Positions 52,091-60,718 of a DNA stretch of 64,000 bases are shown one piece after another. The notes below the pieces were generated by a model that was not told the DNA's origin, did no database searches, and saw only the letters and a program-made list of their open reading frames with translations. Every line of letters starts with the position of its first letter. The stretch's first letter is position 1. The translations under genes were made by a program, and so were the position numbers. Origin of the DNA: Albidovulum aestuarii (GTDB lineage: Bacteria > Pseudomonadota > Alphaproteobacteria > Rhodobacterales > Rhodobacteraceae); assembly GCF_029961185.1 (NCBI RefSeq), contig NZ_JASBQQ010000008.1:1-64000 (forward strand), given 5' to 3'.

Positions 52091-52876
52091 TCAGGCGGTT
52101 GCCTTTCTTTCGGTTGTTCCGATCCGGGTCAGGGCGGCGGTCAAGACGGGGGCAAGCCCGTCGGCCATGGACGCGATGGCAAGATCGTCGGCCAGAAGGT
52201 CGTTACGGATCTCAAGCATGACGTGGTGCAGCCCGTAGGGCGTGGCCTGAAGGCGGAGCGTATGGGTGACACCATCGGCGGCCGAGTAGGGCTCGTTCAG
52301 GCGGCAGGTTAGGCCGGTGAGGGATTGCGCCTCGGCCAGAACCGCTTCTGCGAAAGTCGGGTCGGCATCGTGGATGATGCCGAGTTCCACCTCGCGGTGT
52401 TGGCCGTAATAGACCGGCGTGAAACTGTGCACGGTCACGATGACCGGCGGACTGCCCTTCGCCAGAAGCCGGGCGATTTCGGCGTGAAGGGCGGCGTGGA
52501 AGGGCAGATAGATCAGTTCGGTGCGCTGCTGGCGATCCTCTGGTGCCAGGCCCACATTGCCGGGCACTTCGAAGACTTCGCTTTTCGCGGCCATCGCGCC
52601 GGGGGCATGGGGCGGGCGGTTCAGATCGTAGACGAGGCGCGAGATGCCCGCGGAAACCAGCGGCGCGTCGAGCGCCTGCGCCAGCCCGCGCGCCAGGCCC
52701 AGCGCGCCCGGGTCCCAGGCGATATGCGCCTTGCGGGTTTCCGCATCGAGCCCGAGGGTGCCGAAGGCAGGCGGGAAATGGTTCGAGGCATGTTCGCAGA
52801 CGATCAGAAACGGCCCGCCTCCCTCGCGGTTCTCGGTCGTCACGACCGGAAGGGTCTTGTCACTGGCCCCCGCCAT
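52091..52876 (-). CDS. N-formylglutamate amidohydrolase-family protein
   Basis: A 261-residue hydrolase of the N-formylglutamate amidohydrolase family. The metal motif CEHASNHFPP is at about residue 28; DPGALGLARGLA and IVTVHSFTPVYYG are further family blocks. In this operon it is a candidate for cleaving the gamma-glutamyl or another amide bond of the pathway product. That is inference, because known members act on N-formylglutamate or N-acyl compounds in histidine degradation. It is the first gene of the minus-strand operon, divergent from the RpiR gene. Confidence 0.85.
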   Translation of the reverse strand: MAGASDKTLPVVTTENREGGGPFLIVCEHASNHFPPAFGTLGLDAETRKAHIAWDPGALGLARGLAQALDAPLVSAGISRLVYDLNRPPHAPGAMAAKSEVFEVPGNVGLAPEDRQQRTELIYLPFHAALHAEIARLLAKGSPPVIVTVHSFTPVYYGQHREVELGIIHDADPTFAEAVLAEAQSLTGLTCRLNEPYSAADGVTHTLRLQATPYGLHHVMLEIRNDLLADDLAIASMADGLAPVLTAALTRIGTTERKATA

Positions 52877-53019
52877 TCGCCCGAAATCCTCCCCGATTCA
52901 CTGTCACAAGGCTCCTCCGTCAGCCGCGTTTCTGTCAAGATGTTTTCTTGTTTGGAAATTCTGTTACAATCGTTACGCAAGCAGTACCGGATGGTCGCCG
53001 GGCTGAGGGGGAGGACGCG

Positions 53020-53892
53020 ATGCCCGGTGCCACACGAACCATCGAACAGCAGATCAAGGCGCATTTTGATGCGCTGACTCGGGCCGAACGGCAGCTTGCC
53101 TCGCACATCACCCGGCACTATCCGGTGGCGGTTCTCGGCTCCATAACAGCACTGGCAAAGGCTGCGGACGTGTCAACGCCAACAGTCGTGCGGCTGGTGC
53201 AGAAGCTTGGCTACAAGGGCTATCCGGATTTTCAGATCGTGGTCAGGTCCGAGGTTGAGGAGCGCCTGATTTCCCCCATCACGAAGCATGACCGCTGGGC
53301 GGGGGGGGTGCCGGATACGCATATTCTCAACCGGTTTGCGGATGCGGTGGTGGGGAATCTGCAGGCCACTTTGGGCCAGATCGACCATGCCGAATTCGAC
53401 GCCGTGGCGCGGCTGATGGCCGACAAGGAACGCAAGATCTTTGCCATGGGCGGTCGGATCACCCATGCGATGGCGGATTATTTCGTCACCCATATGAAGG
53501 TCATTCGCCCGAATGTGACGCTGATTTCCGACATGTCCAACGCCTGGCCCCCTGCGCTGATCGACATGGGCAAGGGCGATGTGGTGCTGGCTTTTGACAT
53601 AAGACGCTATGAAAACAACGTGTTATCTCTGGTCGAGATGGCCGCCGATCAGGGGGCGGAGGTGGTGCTGATCACCGACCAATGGGTCTCGCCCGCCGCT
53701 GAACGGGCGCGGTACCGGCTGTCGGCGCATATCGAGGTGCCGTCGGCCTGGGACTCGACGGTGGCCATTCAGGTGCTGGTCGAAACGCTGATGGCGGCGG
53801 TGCAGAGCCTGACATGGGAAGACACGCAGGCGCGGATGAAACGGCTGGAGGAGCTGTATTCCCGGGCCCGGTTCTTTCGCCGGTCGAAATAG
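53020..53892 (+). CDS. MurR/RpiR-family regulator
   Basis: A 290-residue transcription factor: N-terminal helix-turn-helix (LTRAERQLASHITRHYPVAV, ALAKAADVSTPTVVRLVQKL at about 20-65) and a C-terminal SIS domain (ERKIFAMGGRITHAMADYF from about 132). ATG 53020 follows GGGGGAGGA. It is divergent from the amidohydrolase/TRAP/gamma-glutamyl operon and is probably its regulator; the inducer may be a gamma-glutamyl or amine intermediate rather than a sugar phosphate. The 143-bp divergent gap holds no obvious perfect palindrome. Confidence 0.9.
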   Translation: MPGATRTIEQQIKAHFDALTRAERQLASHITRHYPVAVLGSITALAKAADVSTPTVVRLVQKLGYKGYPDFQIVVRSEVEERLISPITKHDRWAGGVPDTHILNRFADAVVGNLQATLGQIDHAEFDAVARLMADKERKIFAMGGRITHAMADYFVTHMKVIRPNVTLISDMSNAWPPALIDMGKGDVVLAFDIRRYENNVLSLVEMAADQGAEVVLITDQWVSPAAERARYRLSAHIEVPSAWDSTVAIQVLVETLMAAVQSLTWEDTQARMKRLEELYSRARFFRRSK

Positions 53893-54015
53893 GCCCACAT
53901 CCGTCCGCTTCGCGTCGGGTATCCGTCTGGCATCCGTCCCGACAGGGCGCGCGGTGGGGGAACCGGGGATTCACCTCCCTCTGCGATGAATGGGGCCCCG
54001 CGTTCGGAGGCCGTT

Positions 54016-54489
54016 ATGACCCGACAGACCAAAGCCGAGAAGGAGAGGATCGCCGCCTATCACGAACTGGCCGAGACCATGCGGGGGCTGGAGGCTGACC
54101 TGCGCTGGGGGCTGAACGACTCGTTGCGCCTGCCCCATGCGTGGCGGGCGATTGCCGAGGGGCCGGCGGTGCCGGGGAAGGTCAAGGTGACGCTGCGGCT
54201 GGATGAGGATGTCGTCGCCTTCTTCCGGGCGATGGGGGCGGGGCACCTGACGCGGATGAACGCGGTCTTGCGGACCTTCATGCTCGCCCGGCTGGCGGGT
54301 CTGGTGACGGGGCCGGAGGATGTACGCTACGCGCCCACCCATGCGGAGGAGATGAAGGCGCTGACCCGCGAAATCCTCGACCACGCCATCGCCGAGACCG
54401 ACGCCCGCGAGGCGCGGGAGAAGGCGGCGGAGGAGAAGAAGGAACTGGAGGGGATGCGGAAGTTCCGGGATTACCGGTTGGGGAAGTGA
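54016..54489 (+). CDS. BrnA-like antitoxin protein, no toxin partner nearby
   Basis: A 157-residue protein whose middle (about 55-95) has the BrnA-type ribbon-helix-helix pattern KVTLRLDEDVVAFFRAMGAG, followed by LTRMNAVLRTFMLARLAG. The N-terminus is charged and helical and the C-terminus is a Lys/Glu-rich helix (about 120-150). BrnA is normally next to its ribonuclease toxin BrnT, which is not in the window, so this is an orphan antitoxin or a regulator derived from one. ATG 54016 is preferred over 53986. Confidence 0.75.
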   Translation: MTRQTKAEKERIAAYHELAETMRGLEADLRWGLNDSLRLPHAWRAIAEGPAVPGKVKVTLRLDEDVVAFFRAMGAGHLTRMNAVLRTFMLARLAGLVTGPEDVRYAPTHAEEMKALTREILDHAIAETDAREAREKAAEEKKELEGMRKFRDYRLGK

Positions 54490-54501
54490 GGGGGGGGGAG
54501 T

Positions 54502-54560
54502 CGTAGGGCGGGGTTCTACCCCGCCGCTGGGCGGATGGTGGGGTGGAACCCCACCCTACG
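54502..54560 (+). repeat. REP-like compound palindrome, left copy
   Basis: Outer arms CGTAG (54502-54506) and CTACG (54556-54560) enclose two perfect hairpins: GGCGGGGT-tct-ACCCCGCC (54507-54525) and GGTGGGGT-gga-ACCCCACC (54537-54555). The first hairpin reappears in inverted orientation at 56322-56343, so the Abi cassette lies between inverted copies. Confidence 0.75.
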
Positions 54561-54564
54561 CTCG

Positions 54565-55545
54565 CTATTTCCAGATAGCTTCTTGTTCCCAGTTCATCGG
54601 AAAGCCAGCCGCATTCAAATCAATGATTGGATTTGTAGGAGCGCGTGTTACAAGGTCAACGACCCGTTTGTGCCACTCAGTCGCAGGATGGATATTCCGC
54701 ATCATGATGCACATAATGAGAAGGGCACAGTAGAGACGCGTCTGGCTGTGAGTATTGCCCTGAATATGGTCCAGCTCTGGCAGATCTCCCATGGGCGGAA
54801 ACTTGGGCTGAACTTTTAGACCGCGGTTCCAAAGCCTCGAATGGTGTGCGCATATATTTCGCACGTCATTCAAAGCGTGAACCCAAGTGACCAATTCTTT
54901 TCCGGTAAGTTTTCCATAGTGAGATGCGACAGCATTCGTGTCCGAATGGCGCATACCGTCAACGAAATGGGAAAGCATTCCCCAATCCCACACTTCAGTA
55001 GCAACCCATATAGGGGGTTGGAGGCCGTTGTATTTCTTACGAAAATGGTCTGCAAAGTCCTCTTTCGACTTGTTGAATTTGTCATCTTGACTGTGAAGCC
55101 AGTCCTGATGCCGAGTAAACCTGTTATTTCTACGGCTTCGTTTTGTAGTGAAGTCTCCGTGTAGCTGCGCGGCGCTTCGATGAGCGTGCATGTCACGTGC
55201 CCCAAGGAGGTTGGCGACTTGAGCCCGGAGGCAAATCTCAATCCGCTCCAACGCGTCGCTGACAAGAAGACGTAGCTCTTTGTCATATACGTAGAAGTCG
55301 ATCACCTCCTCGAATTTCGTTCCTGGCACGAACTCGTCGAATGTGTGAAACAGTGGTCTGCCGCGTCCGACGTTTGGCAGAATAAGAAACCGACGGAAGG
55401 GATACCAATAGGCGCTTAGGCGATAGTATCCGACCCTTGCCAGACACTGCTTAGCTTTTGAAACATCGCCAATTGCCATCCCGCGAGCCCGCAGGATTGC
55501 TATCTGCTCGTCCAAAGTCTTGAAGGGTTTTAAGCCGGGAGCCAC
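54565..55545 (-). CDS. Abi_2-family (AbiD/AbiF-type) phage-defence protein
   Basis: A 326-residue protein of the Abi_2 abortive-infection family. The N-terminus has the family pattern LDEQIAILRARGMAIGD and ARVGYYRLSAYWYPFR (about 36-51). The C-terminal part contains R229-NICA-H234, an R-x4-H motif like that of HEPN ribonucleases, followed by SRLWNRGL. The start is GTG 55545; no clear ribosome binding site is visible. The composition is less GC-rich than neighbouring genes, which suggests transfer. A terminator and three stem-loops lie just upstream on the same strand. Predicted RNA-cleaving toxin; unproven. Confidence 0.88.
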   Translation of the reverse strand: MAPGLKPFKTLDEQIAILRARGMAIGDVSKAKQCLARVGYYRLSAYWYPFRRFLILPNVGRGRPLFHTFDEFVPGTKFEEVIDFYVYDKELRLLVSDALERIEICLRAQVANLLGARDMHAHRSAAQLHGDFTTKRSRRNNRFTRHQDWLHSQDDKFNKSKEDFADHFRKKYNGLQPPIWVATEVWDWGMLSHFVDGMRHSDTNAVASHYGKLTGKELVTWVHALNDVRNICAHHSRLWNRGLKVQPKFPPMGDLPELDHIQGNTHSQTRLYCALLIMCIMMRNIHPATEWHKRVVDLVTRAPTNPIIDLNAAGFPMNWEQEAIWK

Positions 55546-55556
55546 AAGTCAACATT

Positions 55557-55605
55557 ACAAAATAAAACCGACCCTTACTACCCTTTCAGGTTGCAGAGGG
55601 GCCGG
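55557..55605 (-). terminator. Intrinsic terminator of the candidate ncRNA
   Basis: Read on the minus strand: CCGGCCC (55605-55599), a loop of about 24 bases, GGGTCGG (55574-55568; one G-U pair), then TTTTATTTT. This is the only hairpin in the window with a proper T-tract, and it separates the structured RNA from the Abi coding region. Confidence 0.7.
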
Positions 55606-55677
55606 CCATGTCGAGACCATACATATCGTTGATTCGTAAAGAATCAATAGCGTTCGCAACGTTAGTTGTTTCGAACG

Positions 55678-55727
55678 TCAGGAGACTGTAGCAACAACGC
55701 TTAAGCGTTGTTGCTACAGTCTCCTGA
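55678..55727. repeat. 50-bp perfect palindrome
   Basis: Perfect inverted repeat with 25-base arms and no spacer, centred on TTAA (55701-55704); each arm begins TCAGGAGACTGTAGC from the outside. It is the longest perfect palindrome I found in the window. It lies between the Abi_2 ncRNA region and the divergent small gene, so its hairpin could belong to either transcript. Confidence 0.9.
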
Positions 55728-55816
55728 GCAATTTGTCAAGTTCATATTGTATTGAAAATGCTGCATATCTTTCGTATCACTACGCATACCTTTGTTTCAT
55801 AACAGAAAGTGCAACA

Positions 55817-56200
55817 TTGTCTGACGACGAACGCAGCTACTACGAGACGCGACTGATCCGCGAGATCGAAGAGATCGACGCAAGGATCATGGAGCTACGC
55901 CGAGAACAAGACGCCCTCAAACGGCAGCTCATGAAGGCTAGGTGGGAGAACAACGCACTAAGGGACGTCACTCGCAAGAACAGCGCCAACCGTGTGATGG
56001 TTGAGCAGCGCATCTTGGATGAATTAGGTGAGGCCAGCAAATCGCTTTCCACATCAGCCTTGTACAAGGTCGCCGTTCTAGCAAACTTCGAACTAAAAGC
56101 GAACACCTTTCGTACGCACCTCCATCGGCTGAAGGAACGTGGGATGATTGAGTCTCCGAGGCGGGGATACTGGAAGCTGTCAGATAGAAAACCCTCTTAG
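55817..56200 (+). CDS. Coiled-coil/winged-helix small protein, unknown
   Basis: A 127-residue product if translated from TTG 55817 (an upstream TTG at 55733 would add 28 residues; no ATG is available near the start). Residues 5-50 are a strongly charged heptad-like coiled coil (ETRLIREIEEIDARIMELRR). Residues 70-127 look like a winged helix (TSALYKVAVLANFELKANTF, then HRLKERGMIESPRRGYWKL). It could be a DNA-binding regulator of the divergent ncRNA/Abi unit. The family is not recognised. It lies inside the REP-bounded segment with the Abi gene. Confidence 0.6.
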   Translation: MSDDERSYYETRLIREIEEIDARIMELRREQDALKRQLMKARWENNALRDVTRKNSANRVMVEQRILDELGEASKSLSTSALYKVAVLANFELKANTFRTHLHRLKERGMIESPRRGYWKLSDRKPS

Positions 56201-56293
56201 AGATACCGAACTTCTGTCGCCCCTACTGCTCCGGCACCAGTAAGCCATCGGATGAGCATTCATTGCGCATAGATGTGGCGGGGCGGTGTGAAA

Positions 56294-56343
56294 GGTGCGC
56301 AATCAATGCGCACCCTACGGTGCGGGGTAGAACCCCGCCCTAC
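56294..56343 (-). repeat. REP-like compound palindrome, right copy (inverted)
   Basis: Hairpin GGTGCGC-aatcaat-GCGCACC (56294-56314), then CTACG, then GCGGGGT-aga-ACCCCGC (56322-56338) with CCTAC. The last part is the reverse complement of the left copy at 54504-54525. It overlaps the ftsK stop codon (56340-56342), so the repeat may have shaped the gene end and may serve as its terminator. Confidence 0.7.
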
Positions 56344-59204
56344 TGTTCGGGGACGAGGATTTCCCGCTTGCCGACATGGTTGGCCGCCGACACGAGGCCT
56401 TCTTCCTCCATCTGCTCCACCAGACGCGCGGCCTTGTTGTAGCCGATGCCGAGCTTGCGCTGAATGTAGCTCGTGCTGACCTTGCGGTCGCGGAGGACGA
56501 CCTGCACGGCCTGATCGTAGAGCGCGTCCTCGCTGCCGTCGCCTCCGAGGCCGAGGACGAGGTCGATGTCGGCCTCTTTCTCATCATCCGGGCCCTCGAC
56601 CACGCCGGACATGTATTCGGGGGGGCCGAAGGACTTGAGGTGGGTCACGATCTCCTCCACCTCCTCATCCGAGACGAAGGGCCCGTGGATGCGGGTGATC
56701 TTCGATCCCCCGGCCATGTAGAGCATGTCGCCCATGCCGAGGAGCTGTTCGGCGCCCATTTCGCCGAGGATGGTGCGGCTGTCGATCTTCGACGTGACCT
56801 GGAAGCTGATCCGGGTCGGGAAGTTGGCCTTGATCGTGCCGGTGATGACATCGACGGAAGGACGCTGCGTCGCCATGATCAGGTGGATGCCGGAGGCGCG
56901 GGCCATCTGGGCGAGGCGCTGGATGCAGGCCTCGATCTCTTTCCCGGCCACCATCATCAGGTCGGCCATCTCATCGACGATGACGACGATGTAGGGCAGG
57001 GCCTCGGGCTTGAATTCGTCGGTCTCGAAGATCGGGTCGCCGGTTTCCTCGTCAAAGCCGGTCTGGACGGTGCGCTTGAACATCTCGCCCTTGGCGAGCG
57101 CCTCACGCACGCGGCCGTTATAGCCCTCGATATTGCGGACGCCCATCTTGGACATCTTGCGGTAGCGCTCCTCCATCTCGCCCACGGTCCATTTGAGGGC
57201 CACGACGGCCTTCTTGGGGTCGGTGACGACGGGGGAGAGGAGATGCGGGATGCCGTCATAGACGGAAAGTTCGAGCATCTTGGGGTCGATCATGATCAGC
57301 CGGCATTCCTCGGGCGTGAGCTTGTAGAGGAGCGAGAGGATCATGGTGTTGATGGCGACGGACTTGCCCGAGCCGGTGGTGCCGGCGATCAGCAGGTGGG
57401 GCATTTTCGCCAGGTTGGCGATGATCGGCTCGCCGGCGATGTCCTTGCCGAGGGCGAGGGGGAGGCGGAGGCCGCTGTCGCCGAAGTCGCGGGCGGAGAG
57501 GATCTCGCGCAGGACGACCTTTTCGCGGAAGGCGTTGGGGAGTTCGATGCCGATGACGGTGCGGCCGGGGACGGTGGAGACGCGGGCGGAAAGGGCGGAC
57601 ATGGACCGCGCGATGTCGTCGGAGAGCCCGATGACGCGGCTGGCCTTGAGGCCCGGCGCGGGTTCCAGTTCGTACATGGTGACGACGGGACCGGGGCGGA
57701 CGGAGACGATTTCGCCCTTCACGCCGTAATCGTCGAGCACGCTTTCGAGCATGCGGGCGTTTTCCTGCAAGGCCTCGTCGGAGAGCGGGCGGCGCTGGAC
57801 CGAGGAGGGGTTCGCGAGAAGCGAGAGCGGCGGCATTTCGTATTCGGGGCCTGCGGAATCCTCGAAGTTCAGGCGCGGCTGGGCTTCGGCCAGTGCCTGG
57901 CGCGAGGGGGCGGGGGCCTTGCGGGTCGTGTGCTGGACGATGCTGCGCTGGCCCGCGGAGGGCGGGGCGCTGTAGGCGTCGTCGTCGAAGGCGTAGTCGT
58001 CATTGCCGTCGGGATCGAAGAGCGGCTCGGCGGTCAGAGGGCCCGGCATATCGGCCTCGACCATCGGTGCGCTGGCGCGCTGGCCCGGCATGAAGCGGGG
58101 TGCGGCGCTGAGCGGCGGTTCCCCGGCCGTGCGGGCGGTTGTCAGGGGCGGCTCCACCCGCTGGCGCGGCTCGCCATCGGCGACATGGACGGTGCGGGTC
58201 TTGACCGCGTCGGCGATGCGGGCGCGGATGCGATCCTCGGGCGGGGCCTCTGCCGTCTGCGCCCAGCGCGAGAGGCGGGGTTCGATGAGTTCGGGTTCGG
58301 GATCGGCATGGGCCTCATCCGACCGGCCCAGCGCGAGACCTGCCACGCGGGCCAGAAGGCCGCGTTTCACGGGGGCCTCGGCAACGGGTTCGGCATAACG
58401 CGCGTCGGCGCGCAGGACGGCGGCGCGGACGGCCGGGGAAACTGCGGAGGCGTCGTTGCGGTCTTCACGCCAGTCTTCGTCATCCTCCAAGACGGCATCG
58501 CGGCGGTTTCGGCTGCGTTCCTGAAGGGCCTGCGCCCCCTTGACCGAAGCGACGGCCCCCTGCCCCAGCATGCGCATGACCCAGTCATATCCGACGATGG
58601 TGCCCACCAGCAGGAAGCGCCCGATGGCGTTCACCTCGCGCCGCTCAAACCCCATGACGAAAAGCGTCATGGCCAGTGTGCCGATGGCAAAGAGCAGCGA
58701 CATGACCTTGAGGCCGAACGTGGCGCTGACCGGCACGATGCCAAGGACCGCACCAAGGACCGTATCGCCGAAAAGCCCGCCAAGGCCGAAACTGTGCTGC
58801 CAGTCGGGCCCGCCCGCATGGGTCGAGGCATAGACCGACATCAGCGCAACAGCGATCGGTGCGAAGATGACGCGCGAAAGTGCCCGGTCTTCGCCGCGAT
58901 GGGTGACGAAACGCACGCCCCAGGCGGCAAGGATCGCGGCGATCCCCCAGGCCCCGTGTCCGGCAATGACGACGAGCGGCAGGGCGATGGCGGCACCGAA
59001 CCGGCCGAGCAGATTCTGTGCAGGTTCATCGGTCGAGGCGAACCAGCTTGGATCATCGGGCGAGTAGCTTGCCAGCATCAGCACAACCAGAAGGGCGGCC
59101 ACGCAGAACACGATACCCAGAAGTTCCTTGCCCCGCCGTTCCAGCGCAGCCTGAATGTTCTGGTCCAGAAGCGGATCGCGCTGTCGTGCCTGGTAAGATG
59201 CCAT
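56340..59204 (-). CDS. ftsK: DNA translocase FtsK
   Basis: A 954-residue hexameric DNA pump that coordinates chromosome dimer resolution with division. About four N-terminal membrane helices (residues 20-190) anchor it at the septum, followed by an acidic/proline-rich linker (about 200-430). The motor has Walker [13 protein letters not shown] (about 600) and Walker [13 protein letters not shown]; the gamma domain is at the end ([24 protein letters not shown]) and binds KOPS. ATG 59204 is preferred to an upstream TTG. The stop lies within a REP-like element. It follows the aminotransferase gene by 11 bp. Confidence 0.96.
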   Translation of the reverse strand: MASYQARQRDPLLDQNIQAALERRGKELLGIVFCVAALLVVLMLASYSPDDPSWFASTDEPAQNLLGRFGAAIALPLVVIAGHGAWGIAAILAAWGVRFVTHRGEDRALSRVIFAPIAVALMSVYASTHAGGPDWQHSFGLGGLFGDTVLGAVLGIVPVSATFGLKVMSLLFAIGTLAMTLFVMGFERREVNAIGRFLLVGTIVGYDWVMRMLGQGAVASVKGAQALQERSRNRRDAVLEDDEDWREDRNDASAVSPAVRAAVLRADARYAEPVAEAPVKRGLLARVAGLALGRSDEAHADPEPELIEPRLSRWAQTAEAPPEDRIRARIADAVKTRTVHVADGEPRQRVEPPLTTARTAGEPPLSAAPRFMPGQRASAPMVEADMPGPLTAEPLFDPDGNDDYAFDDDAYSAPPSAGQRSIVQHTTRKAPAPSRQALAEAQPRLNFEDSAGPEYEMPPLSLLANPSSVQRRPLSDEALQENARMLESVLDDYGVKGEIVSVRPGPVVTMYELEPAPGLKASRVIGLSDDIARSMSALSARVSTVPGRTVIGIELPNAFREKVVLREILSARDFGDSGLRLPLALGKDIAGEPIIANLAKMPHLLIAGTTGSGKSVAINTMILSLLYKLTPEECRLIMIDPKMLELSVYDGIPHLLSPVVTDPKKAVVALKWTVGEMEERYRKMSKMGVRNIEGYNGRVREALAKGEMFKRTVQTGFDEETGDPIFETDEFKPEALPYIVVIVDEMADLMMVAGKEIEACIQRLAQMARASGIHLIMATQRPSVDVITGTIKANFPTRISFQVTSKIDSRTILGEMGAEQLLGMGDMLYMAGGSKITRIHGPFVSDEEVEEIVTHLKSFGPPEYMSGVVEGPDDEKEADIDLVLGLGGDGSEDALYDQAVQVVLRDRKVSTSYIQRKLGIGYNKAARLVEQMEEEGLVSAANHVGKREILVPEQ

Positions 59205-59215
59205 ACCCTTATCCC

Positions 59216-60394
59216 TCAACCGTAGAGGCAGTCGCGGAGCATCGTCAGCCCGCGCCGCATTTCTTCTTTTGGAGCTACCATCGCCACGCGAATGTAGCCC
59301 TTACCCGGATTATGCCCGCCAACCTCGCGGGCCAGATACGCGCCGGGGAGCACCCTGACCCCCGTCTCGCACCATGATTTCAGCGCCGCTTCCTCTCCGT
59401 CATCGACGGGCAGCCAGAGGAAGAAGCCGCCTTCGGGGCCCTGATAGCCCTGCACATTCGCGAACACCTTGTCCGCGATGGTGAATTTTTCCTGATAGAG
59501 CGCGCGGCTGGCGTCCACATGCGCCTCGTCGCCCCATGCCTTTTCCGAGACATGCTGGACGGGTAGCGGCAGGGGCGATCCGCCATAGGCGCGCAACTGG
59601 CGGAAGCGTCTGATCGCTTCGGCCCCGCCGGCGACGAAACCCGAACGGAGACCCGCAAGGTTCGAGCGTTTCGAAAGCGAATTCATGACCACGACCCGTT
59701 CGGGATCGGCGCCAATCTCATCCGCGACCTGAAGGGCGCCAACAGGTGGCTGGTCGCGCCAGATCTCGGAATAACATTCATCGGACAGAAGGATGAAATC
59801 GTGTTTCTCGGCCAGGTGCAGCACCTCGGCGATGTAGTCGCGATGCGCGACAGCACCCTGCGGGTTCGCGGGCGAGCAGAGATAGGCGAGCGCGGTGCGG
59901 TCGAGGATGTCCTTGGGCAGGCTTGTGTAATCCGGCAGGAAGCCGGTGGCGGGGCCTGCGGGTACATAGACGGGTTCGGCACCCACGCTGAGCGCAGCGG
60001 CGGAATAGGGTTGATAGAACGGGTTCGGCATGAGGACGACCGGCTGCTGACCGTTCTTCACCTCGGGGCAAAGCGCCATGCAGGCATCGAACAGCCCTTC
60101 GCGCGTACCGTTCAGCGGCATGATCCGGTCCGGTGGCAGGTCGACGCCGTAGCGCAGGCGGAGCCAGCCCGCGATGGCGGCCAGAAGCCCCGGCGTGCCA
60201 TCGTTCGGGGGGTATTTGCCGAATTCGTTCAGATGGGCTTGCAGGATCGGTCCGACGAAATCGGGAACGGCATGGCGCGGCTCGCCGATGGTCATGACAA
60301 TGGGCTCGCCCCCCGGTTCGTGGTGGTCGAGCAACGTCCGCAATCGCGGAAACGCGTAATCTGGCAGGTTCGAAAACCGCTCGGGAAACGCCAT
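59216..60394 (-). CDS. PLP-dependent class I/II aminotransferase (DapC-like)
   Basis: A 392-residue fold-type I aminotransferase. The PLP lysine is in [15 protein letters not shown] (about 238), the NPF/NPQ segment PANPQGAV at about 170 and Asp in [11 protein letters not shown] at about 200. Relatives include succinyldiaminopimelate aminotransferase (DapC) in lysine and cell-wall synthesis, which is my best guess; other amino-acid specificities are possible. ATG 60394 is preferred; a long upstream frame extends through low-complexity sequence. Its adjacency to ftsK is common in related genomes as I recall. Confidence 0.88.
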   Translation of the reverse strand: MAFPERFSNLPDYAFPRLRTLLDHHEPGGEPIVMTIGEPRHAVPDFVGPILQAHLNEFGKYPPNDGTPGLLAAIAGWLRLRYGVDLPPDRIMPLNGTREGLFDACMALCPEVKNGQQPVVLMPNPFYQPYSAAALSVGAEPVYVPAGPATGFLPDYTSLPKDILDRTALAYLCSPANPQGAVAHRDYIAEVLHLAEKHDFILLSDECYSEIWRDQPPVGALQVADEIGADPERVVVMNSLSKRSNLAGLRSGFVAGGAEAIRRFRQLRAYGGSPLPLPVQHVSEKAWGDEAHVDASRALYQEKFTIADKVFANVQGYQGPEGGFFLWLPVDDGEEAALKSWCETGVRVLPGAYLAREVGGHNPGKGYIRVAMVAPKEEMRRGLTMLRDCLYG

Positions 60395-60718
60395 TTCTGC
60401 CTCAATTCGCGGGGTCGTAACGCCCCGTTTTGATGGCAGATTAGCGGGCTGGACAGGGCTGGTCCAGAAAAACCAACGCCTTGACAGGGGCGGCGGGTGC
60501 GGATTGTGGCTTTTGCGTCGTTTGCGGTGGGAGGAGCGGCAGGGTGGCCAGGTTCGGGTGGCGGCCTGTGATGGTGCGCACTTGCTGCGGAGCGGCAATT
60601 TTCTGCGGATGCGAATATACCGCAACGCCCGTGACGAAAGTCAAGGCATCCGGCGGTTGCAGGTGAAAGTGTCCCGGTCGTGCCGATCCCGGCACAGAAC
60701 ATGCCGCAGCAAGACGAT

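Larger units (their letters stand above)
55557..55739 (-). ncRNA. Candidate structured ncRNA upstream of the Abi_2 gene (abiF-RNA-like)
   Basis: On the minus strand, a -10-like TACAAT (55751-55746) could start an RNA near 55739. It would fold as a 25-bp stem from a perfect palindrome (55678-55727), then CGTTCG...CGAACG with inner CAAC-gtta-GTTG (55651-55677), then TTGATTC-tttac-type 7-bp stem (55629-55647). It ends in an intrinsic terminator with a 7-bp stem and TTTTATTTT (55605-55557), 12 bp before the Abi start. A separate short RNA beside Abi_2 genes is known as the abiF RNA motif (from memory). Boundaries are inferred. Confidence 0.6.

Noticed and set aside
56376-59225. 949-codon open frame opposite ftsK
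   Set aside because: Shadow of the GC-rich ftsK coding strand; its translation has no recognisable domain and ftsK motifs are complete.
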